Origin: JASLPR01 sp964496475
GTDB lineage: Bacteria; Chloroflexota; UBA11872; VXNJ01
DNA: 64,000 nucleotides
Reading direction: 5' to 3'
NCBI GenBank assembly: GCA_964496475.1
Contig: CAZBZS010000004.1
Span: forward strand, 13,301 to 77,300
Position numbers and translations under genes: made by a program. The notes under the pieces are model-generated. The model had not been told where the DNA came from, ran no database searches, and saw only the letters and a program-made list of their open reading frames with translations. Positions within the stretch are counted from its first letter, which is position 1, and each line of letters opens with the position of its first letter. Below, piece by piece: positions 27,593 through 35,496 of this stretch.

Positions 27593-28051
27593 GTGGGCGC
27601 TGAGGACCGTCTTGGTGAACTTCACATAACGTTACCGGAGCCGGCCCGGCCGTTGGGTTCTTACGTTACGGCGGTGCGCACCGGCGACCTCTTATTTACG
27701 GCCGGACATCTGCCAGCTTCGCTGGATGGACGCCAATGGCAGGGCAAAGTCGGGTCCGACTTCACGGTGGACAAGGGCGCCGAAGCCGCTCGCCTCACCG
27801 GGCTGAACCTCTTGGCCACGGTGCGTGATGCGGTCGGGAGCCTGGATAACGTGGTCAGGGTCGTCAAGCTGACCGGATTCGTCAACAGCGCCCCCGGTTT
27901 CAATCAACAGCCGTCCGTCATCAATGGCTGTTCCGATCTCTTCGCCGAGGTGTTTGGCAAGGCCGGAATCCATGCCCGCTCGGCGGTTGGCGTAGGCGAC
28001 CTTCCACTAGATACTCCGGTGGAAATCGAAGCTATTTTCGAGGTCATGTAG
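27593..28051 (+). CDS. RidA/YjgF-family protein
   Basis: YjgF/RidA family protein, about 152 residues, of the longer subtype (Rid with RGELHITLPEPARPLGSYV start). Landmarks: RTGDLLFTAGHLPAS, GAEAARLTGLNLLATVRDAV, VVRVVKLTGFVNSAPGFNQQ, HARSAVGVGDLPLDTPVEIEAI. The substrate arginine of active RidA deaminases (normally in the (T/N)ARS region) is represented in HARSAVGV, so deamination of reactive enamines/imines is plausible. GTG start. Gene is alone on its strand here. Confidence 0.85.
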   Translation: MGAEDRLGELHITLPEPARPLGSYVTAVRTGDLLFTAGHLPASLDGRQWQGKVGSDFTVDKGAEAARLTGLNLLATVRDAVGSLDNVVRVVKLTGFVNSAPGFNQQPSVINGCSDLFAEVFGKAGIHARSAVGVGDLPLDTPVEIEAIFEVM

Positions 28052-28102
28052 CCGCCACCCGGGCTGGGCGGGCCCGACCCCGTGGAAGGACGGGGCGGGA
28101 CT

Positions 28103-28924
28103 ATGAGAAATCTTTACACCGTACTTCCCTTCCGTGTTTTCTTTTTCTTCGTGGTTATTGTCGTTGGCCGTCTCATCCAAGTCCGTCCGTATCAGGAGCT
28201 CACCGAAATCCTGACCGCGGGTCGGGCCGCTGATAGCGAGAGGGAGATTGTGCGGGCCACAGTGATCGGGTCGGCAGACGAAATCCTGGTGGCCGCACGC
28301 GGGGCGGCGGATTTTCTGACAAATGGCGCCAGCGTGGCCAATCTGTCAGAGACCACCGATGGAATCGTTCTGGATGTCGATCCGCCGCTTGCCGTCGACA
28401 CCACCGGGGCGGCGCTGGTGGCGCTGTCTTCCGCGATCGTGGGGGGCAAGGAACGGACGGTGGTGCGCGGCGGCGATCTGGTTATGATCTTTGGCAGAAG
28501 GGATGCCGCGGGGCCTCTACGGGCCGACATCATTTCGGCCCTGCCGCCAGCGGAGCTCTATAATGATCGGCTGCGCGCGGCCGTCCGGGTATTCGTCGGC
28601 GGTCTGGGGATGCTTGCCGCGTTCTTCTTGCTGCCGCCGGTCGCACGATTTTGACGTCGCCTGGCCGGCGAAATCCGGCGCGATCGCGCCAGTTGCCGCC
28701 GTCGCGCCGAGCTACGGGAGCGTGGCGAATGCCCTGCCTGCCAGCCCCCGGCCGCTCGTGGTTTCATCGCCTGTGTCGAATGCGGCCGGGCGCTCGAACG
28801 CGGCATTCAGCTGAGAGAAATCCGTGAGTCGTTGCAAGCGTTGCGGGAAGGCTCTGCTCTTGTCGGCTGTTGGGCCCGTATCCGCATCGCTGCGCTTTTC
28901 CCGCGACCGGGGAATGAAACTTGA
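28103..28924 (+). pseudogene. Hypothetical membrane protein with zinc ribbon, cut by in-frame TGA
   Basis: The ATG at 28103 follows GGGGCGGG. An N-terminal hydrophobic segment (PFRVFFFFVVIVVGRLI), about 140 residues predicted outside the membrane, and a second helix (VFVGGLGMLAAFFLLPPVA) precede TGA 28652-28654. The same frame continues for 89 more residues without a stop, with a basic stretch and two CxxC pairs (CPAC, CVEC) forming a zinc ribbon, then a helical tail. The continuity and Cys spacing argue that TGA replaced a sense codon, such as CGA Arg. It overlaps the next gene start by 11 bases. No family recognised. Confidence 0.55.
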
Positions 28925-29138
28925 AATTCGATCGACTGACGTCTCCATCGCCGATGCCCGAGCGGTGAGGCACGTATTGTCGCGGGTCGGCGCTCCCGCC
29001 GCCCGCGAACCGGGCCCGATCTGGATGATCAATTTCAACGATTCCGTCGGCCGCGCCGTCGCCGCCGCGCACGGAATTTTTCAGGAAGTCTATCGGGTGG
29101 ACCGGGACTACATGCTCGAGATGCGCCGCCTGCCCTGA
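28914..29138 (+). CDS. Hypothetical small protein
   Basis: From ATG 28914 (MKLEIRSTDVSIADARAVRH) to TGA, 74 residues, mostly mixed alpha/beta, no family recognised. The frame is open upstream to a GTG at 28824, which would add CKRCGKALLL, but that segment is better explained as the overlapping end of the previous gene. Its start overlaps that gene's stop, so translation is probably coupled. A strong hairpin terminator follows at 29155. Confidence 0.5.
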   Translation: MKLEIRSTDVSIADARAVRHVLSRVGAPAAREPGPIWMINFNDSVGRAVAAAHGIFQEVYRVDRDYMLEMRRLP

Positions 29139-29154
29139 ACCGAGAAAGCACCGA

Positions 29155-29183
29155 AGCCCGCAACGGCCTTGCCGTTGCGGGCT
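29155..29183 (+). terminator. Terminator hairpin after the hypothetical gene
   Basis: A perfect 13-bp stem (29155-29167 with 29171-29183) closing a 3-base loop, 17 bases after the stop. No T tract follows on the plus strand. Converges with the 19-codon ORF on the other strand. Confidence 0.7.
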
Positions 29184-29239
29184 CCAGCTCTTGACAGTGA
29201 ATCCGGCGACTCTGCCCCCTTGTACGGAGGGATCCGCCG

Positions 29240-29299
29240 CTAGAGGTACTTGACCTCCAGGGAGGGTGCGCCGGACTCACTATCTATACGTTCAGACAT
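29240..29299 (-). CDS. Candidate 19-residue peptide with near-perfect Shine-Dalgarno
   Basis: A 20-codon frame: ATG, 18 further residues, TAG. The product is acidic, starting MSERIDSESG and ending APSLEVKYL. Immediately upstream the minus strand reads AAAGGGGGTGAT, matching the extended anti-Shine-Dalgarno complement AAAGGAGGTGAT at 11 of 12 bases, about 10 bases before the ATG. Such a site in front of a random frame is unlikely. The size and the C-terminal LEVKYL resemble short precursors of modified peptides, but no modifying enzyme gene is adjacent, so function is unknown. A leader peptide is an alternative. Confidence 0.4.
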   Translation of the reverse strand: MSERIDSESGAPSLEVKYL

Positions 29300-29409
29300 A
29301 TGGGCATCACCCCCTTTCATCGCCGCAAAACTAGCACGGGAATTGGACGTGGGTCAACGGATTCTATCCGGGGGAAACCGGGCCGGGGAACTGCCGGATA
29401 TACTGGCGT

Positions 29410-29435
29410 TTTCGGGGGGGCGAGCGCCCCCGAAA
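29410..29435. terminator. Hairpin TTTCGGGGG/CCCCCGAAA
   Basis: A 9-bp inverted repeat with an 8-base loop, followed by TTT on the plus strand and preceded by T's on the minus strand. It lies 54 bases past the CheX-like stop, and probably ends that transcript. Confidence 0.6.
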
Positions 29436-29488
29436 TTTAAATTACGGAGCCGCGTGCGGACCGGTTTGCTCGGCCGCTGAAGCCGTTG

Positions 29489-29956
29489 CTACATGTCTTC
29501 TTGCAGCCCTACGTTGATCTGCAGCTTGCCCAGATCGGTCTTCAACGGCAGCGCCACCGTAGGCATCGTCATCGTGGATATGCGGGGTCCCTTGCCCTCG
29601 ATGATCGTAGGGGGCGAAAGATCGTAGTTATGGCCGGCCTCCTTCAGCAATATGGCGGCCTAGCCGGTAATCATGTTGCCGAGTTCACCGATCGCACTCC
29701 ACCCCAGATCGTCAAGTTCGGTTACCGGCTTGCCCATCACGGCTGAGAAGATACCGATGGCCATTTCCATGCGCATTGAGTAGAGAACCACCCCTTTCAC
29801 CTTTCCCGTTACCCCGATCAAAGCGGTCACATCCTGCGGACTGAGACTGTCGGTGGATAGGCTGAGCTGGCCGTCTCGTTCAACTTCGACGTTGGCTTCC
29901 GTGCTCAGCACCTCATTGGCGGCGGTGATGAATGGGTTTATGAGTTGTGCCTTCAT
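29489..29956 (-). pseudogene. CheX/CheC-like chemotaxis phosphatase, interrupted by TAG
   Basis: Single-domain CheX-type protein. LINPFITAANEVLSTEANVE begins helix 1, GVTGKVKGVVLYSMRMEMAI the central strand, and WSAIGELGNMITG the E-x-x-N active motif that dephosphorylates CheY-P. A TAG (29660-29662) comes directly after NMITG. The frame then continues AAILLKEAGHNYDLSPPTII...LQINVGLQEDM to a second TAG at 29489, giving the expected length of about 155 residues. So one in-frame stop separates the two halves. No other chemotaxis gene is nearby. Its upstream end faces the exonuclease gene. Confidence 0.75.
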
Positions 29957-30091
29957 ATTTGTGGCCAGCTCCATCGGCGGTTCGGCTCCGTGTCCGTCGG
30001 AAGTAGCGAGGCTCTGCGATATGCAACATTCAGTATCCTTTGCGTATCCGTTTGGGACTGTAACCGAGGCCACAGCATGGTGGCTGCCCAC

Positions 30092-30763
30092 ATGAAGTTT
30101 GTCGTCTCGCTGAGACTTCCGGTCACTGGAGAACGATTGACCGAAACCGAGAACTATGTAGCCTGGGATCTTGAGACGTTGCGTTTGAGTTGGGAGGTTC
30201 CCGGTCGCTGGACCAACCCGGCTGGCTTCGGCCTGAGCGTTGCCGTGACTCAGGATCGCATGGGCTCCGTGCAGACATGGGTCGAAGGCGAGGCCGCCAA
30301 ACTCATCGAGTATCTCAACCGCTTCGATACGGTTGTGGGATTCAATTCCCGCCGATTCGATAACAAAGTTCTTGGCGCGTACGGCGATGTCACGGTGCTC
30401 GATATGCATACCGTGGACCTGCTGGAAGACATCTCGGCCGCCTGTGGCCGCCCCAACTGCGTATCACTGGATCGGCTTGCCGAATGCCTGTTTGGCGAGA
30501 CCAAACTGCTCGACGATCCCACCGATGCCGTTCGCATGTGGCGCACCGGTCGTCCCGAGGATCGCGAGTACGTGGTCCGTTATTGCCAACAGGATGTCGA
30601 CCTCACGTTCCGCGCCTACGAGTTCGGCCGCCGCAATGGATTCGTAATCGTCCCGGCTCCAGACACTTTCTGGAACGAGCTGCCGCTGGTCGCCCGGGTA
30701 CCGGTTGAATGGGGCGACGAAATCGTCCGGCCGCTTGTTCAGCCGGAAGCCCTGGACCTTTAG
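30092..30763 (+). CDS. RNase H-like DEDD 3'-5' exonuclease-type protein
   Basis: Short predicted exonuclease of the PolB-like/Ribonuclease_H_2 group. Acidic motifs are in order: VAWDLETL (ExoI D-x-E), VVGFNSRRFDNKVL (ExoII N-x3-F-D), and YCQQDVDLTFRAY (ExoIII Y-x-x-x-D). About 223 residues. I start at ATG 30092 (MKFVVSLRL); ATG 30077 would add five residues. It diverges from the CheX-like gene and precedes the membrane transferase cluster by 58 bases. Function on nucleic acid is inferred from motifs. Confidence 0.75.
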   Translation: MKFVVSLRLPVTGERLTETENYVAWDLETLRLSWEVPGRWTNPAGFGLSVAVTQDRMGSVQTWVEGEAAKLIEYLNRFDTVVGFNSRRFDNKVLGAYGDVTVLDMHTVDLLEDISAACGRPNCVSLDRLAECLFGETKLLDDPTDAVRMWRTGRPEDREYVVRYCQQDVDLTFRAYEFGRRNGFVIVPAPDTFWNELPLVARVPVEWGDEIVRPLVQPEALDL

Positions 30764-30821
30764 TTGCCGTGTCCCGTGCCATGCATGATGCCGCGGGCGA
30801 TCCGGCCGGCAGGTCTCACTC

Positions 30822-33800
30822 GTGATCGCCGACGACCGCCCCGGGCTCTCCGCCGGTGTCTCCGGCGCCATCTCACCCGACCTCCCACCGAACGCCCCTA
30901 CACCGGTGGCCACAGCGTCGCACCGACGGAGGCGAGGCGCTTTCCTGACCGGCATCACCCTCGCCGCGATCCTCCTGCTGGCCCTGGTCCTCCGTCTGAT
31001 CGGGCTGGATTGGGACAGCGGCAAGCATCTTCACCCTGATGAACGCTTTCTCACGATCGTCGAGACCTCGATTCGCTGGCCGTCATCCCTGGCCGAGTAC
31101 TTCGACCCCACTCGCTCGCCTCTAAATCCATTCCTCCGGCCCGACATTTCCTTCTTCGTCTACGGGACGTTTCCGCTGTTCCTGGTGAAGGCGTTGGGCA
31201 CCCTCACCCTTTACACAACCTACGACACGATCAATCTGGTTGGTCGTGTGGTCTCGGCCGTGTTCGACGCCAGCACTATTCTGATTCTGTTTCTGCTCAC
31301 CCGGCGGCTGTTCGATCGCCGCGTGGCCCTGCTTGCCGCTCTGTTTGGCGCTCTCAGCGTATTGAGCATTCAGCTATCCCATTTCTTCGCGGTCGACACG
31401 TTTTCCACGTTCTTCGTCACCGCCGCCCTTTACTTCGCCCTTCGCGTGTATCGGGAGCAACGCTGGTATCTGTTCGCCGGTCTCGGGCTCGTCACCGGCC
31501 TGGCGCTTGCCAGCAAGCTCAGCAGCGCCCTGATAGTCCCTTTTATCGTCGCCTACCTGATTGCCCGGTACCTCCGCGATCGTCGCATCGTCGCGCGCCC
31601 GCCCGGGTTGCCGCTTTTGGTCGCCGGGTTGCTGTTGGCGGTCGTAACGGCCGCTTTTATTTTCCGAATAACCCAGCCCTACGCTTTTGCCGGCGGCAAT
31701 CTGCTGGATTTTCGCCTGGCTCGCGATTTCTTGGACGCCGTAAATCAGCAGCGCCAAATCCAAGAGGGCACTTACGATTGGCCGCCCGGCATCCAATGGG
31801 CGGGCACCACCCCGTATCTGTTCCCGCTCAAGAACATCGTCCTCTGGGGACTCGGCCCGGCCCTGGGTTTTGCCGCACTGGCGGGTCTCGTATTCGCCTC
31901 CTGGCGGCTGACCGTTCGGCGTGACTGGCCGCTTTTCATTCCGGTCGTCTGGACCCTGTTGAACTTTGCTTACTTCGGCGCACTGGTTCTCAAGACCATG
32001 CGCTACTACCAGCCCATGTACCCGATGCTCGCGATGCTCGCCGCCTGGGGCCTTTACTACGCTTGGGACCGGCGATCGAGATTGCGCCGGCTTCCGGTCC
32101 CCGCCTCGACGCTACCACTGGCGTTGTTCGCCATCGTGATCGTGGGGACCGCCCTGTGGGCGACAGCGTTTGTCAGCATCTACACTCGCCCGGTAACCCG
32201 TATCGCCGCCAGCGAATGGATTCACACGTCCATTCCGGCGGGCACGACGATCGCCGTGGAGCACTGGGACGACACCCTGCCGCTGGGCCTGCCGGGATTC
32301 GGCGGCGCCGAACGCTACAACATGTTGCAGCTACCCCTGTACGACGACGACACCACGGCCAAAAGGGAGCGGGTGCTCGACATTATCAATCAGACGGAAT
32401 TCATCGTGCTCAGCAGCAATCGCCTCAGCGGCAGCATCCCCCGCATGCCGGGTCGCTATCCGATGACCATCCGCTACTACGACGCCCTCTTCTCCGGCGA
32501 GCTTGGCTTTGATGAGGTAGCCGACTTCACCAGCTACCCCTCGCTGCTTGGAATTGAGATTTCCGACGATTCCGCCGAGGAGGCTTTCACTGTTTACGAT
32601 CATCCGCGGGTGCGCATCTTTCAGAAGGCGGCCGGATTCGACGCAAACACGGTCCGCGCCATTCTGGCCGGCATTGACCTCACCGCCGCCGCGCGGATCT
32701 TGCCCCGCGACGCCGGAACCCCCGATCTTCTCCTGAGCACGGCCGACAGGGAGCGGGTACAATCCACCGGCTCGCTTCCCAGGCAGCTTTTCGGCGAGTC
32801 GATTTTCGCCCGATACCCGGCGGTCGCCTGGTTCCTGCTGGTGCTGGTGGCCGGTCTCGCCTCGTGGCCGCTGGTAAGCCTTGCGCTTTCCCGCCTGCCG
32901 GATGCCGGTTACTTCGCCGCCCGGCCGTTTGGCTTGCTCCTGCTTGTTTATCCGGCCTGGATGCTGGGGAGCCAGCGCTGGGTGCCGTTCGGCCGAAGTT
33001 CGTTGCTGGCCGGACTGGCGCTCCTGCTGGCCACCGGCATCGCCGTGGGATGGTTCCGGCGACACCGGTTGCTCCAGACCATCCGGTCGGCCTGGCCGGC
33101 TCTGGTCGTGGGCGAGCTTGTCTTCCTGGCCGCCTTCCTCTTCCTGTTAGTGATTCGCATGGCCAATCCCGACCTCTGGCACACCGTCTTTGGCGGCGAA
33201 AAACCCATGGATTTTGCTCATCTCAATGCCATGCTGCGCACGGATTATTTCCCGCCTTACGACCCCTGGTGGGCCGGCGGTTACATCAATTACTATTATT
33301 TCGGCCAGCTGTTCACCGCCGGTCCGTCGCTTGCGTTAGGCATCCAGCCAGCAGTGGCCTACAACCTGGGTCTGCCGGCGATGTTCGCCGTCACCGCGGC
33401 TGCGATCTTTTCGTTCGGCTTCAACATCTGGCGCGGTGTCGGCCGAAAACGCTTCGCGGCCATCGGCGTGGGGCTGCTGGCCGTCTTCCTCACGCTGTTC
33501 CTTGGCAATCTTGATTCTCTGGTACAGCTATTTCAGATCACCGCGCGCCGCGCGCCCGGGGCCGCGACGGGACTATCCGTTCTTTCGCAGGTTCCCAGTA
33601 CGCTTCTCGGCGGAACCTTCAGCGCCAATTTCGACTTCTGGCGCAGCACGCGGGTCATCGAGCAGACCGTCAACGAATTTCCCTACTTCACCTTTCTCTA
33701 CGGTGATCTCCATCCCCATCTGCTCGATCTCGGCTGGACCATCGTGACTCTGGTCGCGGTCGTTGCGCTGGTGCTGGCCCGCCCGGTTCCCGGCCTCTTT

Positions 33801-35402
33801 GCAGCCGGAGCGACGCTTCAATCGCGCGCGCTGGCGTTCGTCCGCGGCGACCACTTGCCGCCGCTGGTGCTGATCGCCGTCACGCTCGGTGTCCATCGAG
33901 TTACGAACCCATGGGACTTTCCCACCTACCTGCTGCTCACCGTCCTGGCGCTGGTCTATTCGTTGTGGCGTGGACATGGGCGATTTGGTTGGAGCTTCCT
34001 GGTCGTCCCGGTACTGGCTGCCGGAGGGCTGATGGCGGCCAGCCTGGCGCTCTTCACTCCGTTTCATACCAATTTCGGCGTCTTCTTCAGCGGCGTGGTT
34101 CCGACCCCCGAGACAACTCCACTGAGCTTGTATTTGCTGTTCTTCGGGGTCTTTTTCCTGATATTGCTGAGCTTCGCCGGGCTCAGTTTCGTTCCTCGAC
34201 GGGTTCGCGGGTGGTATTCGACCGGCTTCAAAGTCGGCCTCGCCAGCCCGGTCAGGCTAGTGAGATACGTTTCTCTGGCCGCAGCGCTCGGGCGCTGGCG
34301 ACGTCTGCCCGCTATCTGGGTATTGATGTTTCCGGCTGTAGCGTTGCTTGTGCTGCTCGCTGCCGCCGCCACCAGCCAGTCCTGGTCCACTCCGGCGGCG
34401 CAGACCGGGTTGATCGTAATCGGCCTGGGGATTCCGATTCTCTGGATAATCGGGGCTGGACGCGTTCCGCCGGTCCCCTGGCCTCTTCTCATTCTTGGGA
34501 TTTCTCTATTTCTCCTGGTGATCGCCGACTACCCGTGGTCCACACGCTTATTTCAGCCACTGGCCGTCATCCTGGCGGTTGCGGCTGCCCTGAAGAATCG
34601 CCGTGACCCGATCCGCTTCATCCCGATGGCTCTGCTGGTCGGGGCGCTGTTGTTGACCGCCCTCCCCGAGTGGTACGCGCTGGAGGGCGACATCGGCCGG
34701 CTGAACACTGTCTTCAAGTCCTACTATCAGGCGTGGGTGATGCTGGCTCTGGCCAGCGCTCTGGTGTTGCCACAACTGATTCCCGCCATCCTGCGCCGCT
34801 TTGGGGGTTGGTTCAGCGTCGGCGGCTCGTTTTTGCTGGCGACGATCGCCATCTCCATTTTTGGGTCTGCTCTTTATCCGATCGGGGCGACCCCGGTGAA
34901 AATCGACCTCCGCATCGATCACACCGAACCGACTCTGGACGGCACGGCCTACATGGTCGAAGGGGTGATCAACGATCGCGGGCGCGAGATCGAGCTCCGC
35001 TACGACAAGCAGGCCATCGACTGGATTCTGTCCAACGTGGAAGGCCGCCCGACAATCCTGGAGGCCACGGTGGATATTTATCATTGGGGTTCGCGAATCT
35101 CCATAAACACCGGCCTGCCCACTGTGCTCGGTTGGGACTGGCACGAAAAACAGCAGCGCTGGCCCTATCGCCACGAGGTGGATGCGCGCCGCCGGGATGT
35201 CGAGCTTGCCTACAGCACGACGAACGTGACCGAGCTCCTGAATGTGCTCGATCGTTACGGCGTCGATCTCATCTACATCGGTGAACTGGAGCGTGCCTAC
35301 TATCCGGCCAATGGGCTGGCAAAATTTGATGATCTGACCGATCGCGGCCTGGACGTCATCTATGAGAACCGGGATGTCCGTATCTACCGGGTATCGTCTT
35401 GA
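30822..35402 (+). CDS. Giant membrane protein: GT-C (PMT-like) domain fused to DUF2298 (Chlor_Arch_YYY)
   Basis: 1526 residues with roughly 30 hydrophobic segments. Residues about 45-620 look like a GT-C glycosyltransferase: the first loop has DSGKHLHPDERFLTIVE with the acidic pair typical of PMT/ArnT enzymes. Residues about 640-1526 are a DUF2298 domain, with EKPMDFAHLNAMLRTDYFPP, GGYINYYYFGQLF (the YYY motif), YGDLHPHLLDLGW, NPWDFPTYL, LEGDIGRLNTVFKSYYQAWV and GLPTVLGWDWHEKQQRW. The 728-residue gene downstream is a second DUF2298 copy. The cluster probably glycosylates a lipid-carried or surface substrate using polyprenol-linked sugars. The GTG start is the first available. Confidence 0.88.
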   Translation: MIADDRPGLSAGVSGAISPDLPPNAPTPVATASHRRRRGAFLTGITLAAILLLALVLRLIGLDWDSGKHLHPDERFLTIVETSIRWPSSLAEYFDPTRSPLNPFLRPDISFFVYGTFPLFLVKALGTLTLYTTYDTINLVGRVVSAVFDASTILILFLLTRRLFDRRVALLAALFGALSVLSIQLSHFFAVDTFSTFFVTAALYFALRVYREQRWYLFAGLGLVTGLALASKLSSALIVPFIVAYLIARYLRDRRIVARPPGLPLLVAGLLLAVVTAAFIFRITQPYAFAGGNLLDFRLARDFLDAVNQQRQIQEGTYDWPPGIQWAGTTPYLFPLKNIVLWGLGPALGFAALAGLVFASWRLTVRRDWPLFIPVVWTLLNFAYFGALVLKTMRYYQPMYPMLAMLAAWGLYYAWDRRSRLRRLPVPASTLPLALFAIVIVGTALWATAFVSIYTRPVTRIAASEWIHTSIPAGTTIAVEHWDDTLPLGLPGFGGAERYNMLQLPLYDDDTTAKRERVLDIINQTEFIVLSSNRLSGSIPRMPGRYPMTIRYYDALFSGELGFDEVADFTSYPSLLGIEISDDSAEEAFTVYDHPRVRIFQKAAGFDANTVRAILAGIDLTAAARILPRDAGTPDLLLSTADRERVQSTGSLPRQLFGESIFARYPAVAWFLLVLVAGLASWPLVSLALSRLPDAGYFAARPFGLLLLVYPAWMLGSQRWVPFGRSSLLAGLALLLATGIAVGWFRRHRLLQTIRSAWPALVVGELVFLAAFLFLLVIRMANPDLWHTVFGGEKPMDFAHLNAMLRTDYFPPYDPWWAGGYINYYYFGQLFTAGPSLALGIQPAVAYNLGLPAMFAVTAAAIFSFGFNIWRGVGRKRFAAIGVGLLAVFLTLFLGNLDSLVQLFQITARRAPGAATGLSVLSQVPSTLLGGTFSANFDFWRSTRVIEQTVNEFPYFTFLYGDLHPHLLDLGWTIVTLVAVVALVLARPVPGLFAAGATLQSRALAFVRGDHLPPLVLIAVTLGVHRVTNPWDFPTYLLLTVLALVYSLWRGHGRFGWSFLVVPVLAAGGLMAASLALFTPFHTNFGVFFSGVVPTPETTPLSLYLLFFGVFFLILLSFAGLSFVPRRVRGWYSTGFKVGLASPVRLVRYVSLAAALGRWRRLPAIWVLMFPAVALLVLLAAAATSQSWSTPAAQTGLIVIGLGIPILWIIGAGRVPPVPWPLLILGISLFLLVIADYPWSTRLFQPLAVILAVAAALKNRRDPIRFIPMALLVGALLLTALPEWYALEGDIGRLNTVFKSYYQAWVMLALASALVLPQLIPAILRRFGGWFSVGGSFLLATIAISIFGSALYPIGATPVKIDLRIDHTEPTLDGTAYMVEGVINDRGREIELRYDKQAIDWILSNVEGRPTILEATVDIYHWGSRISINTGLPTVLGWDWHEKQQRWPYRHEVDARRRDVELAYSTTNVTELLNVLDRYGVDLIYIGELERAYYPANGLAKFDDLTDRGLDVIYENRDVRIYRVSS

Positions 35403-35496
35403 CGGGACGTAAACTGACCGCCGGCCTGCGCTCGCCGCTTTTGACGATCTCGCAGCCGACCGAAAGGATCCAGCAATAAGCGACTCGCTTCTCTGG

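Noticed and set aside
28824..28913. N-terminal extension of the small hypothetical protein (CKRCGKALLL)
   Set aside because: The overlapping frame of the upstream zinc-ribbon protein explains this stretch better, and ATG 28914 gives an overlap typical of coupled genes.
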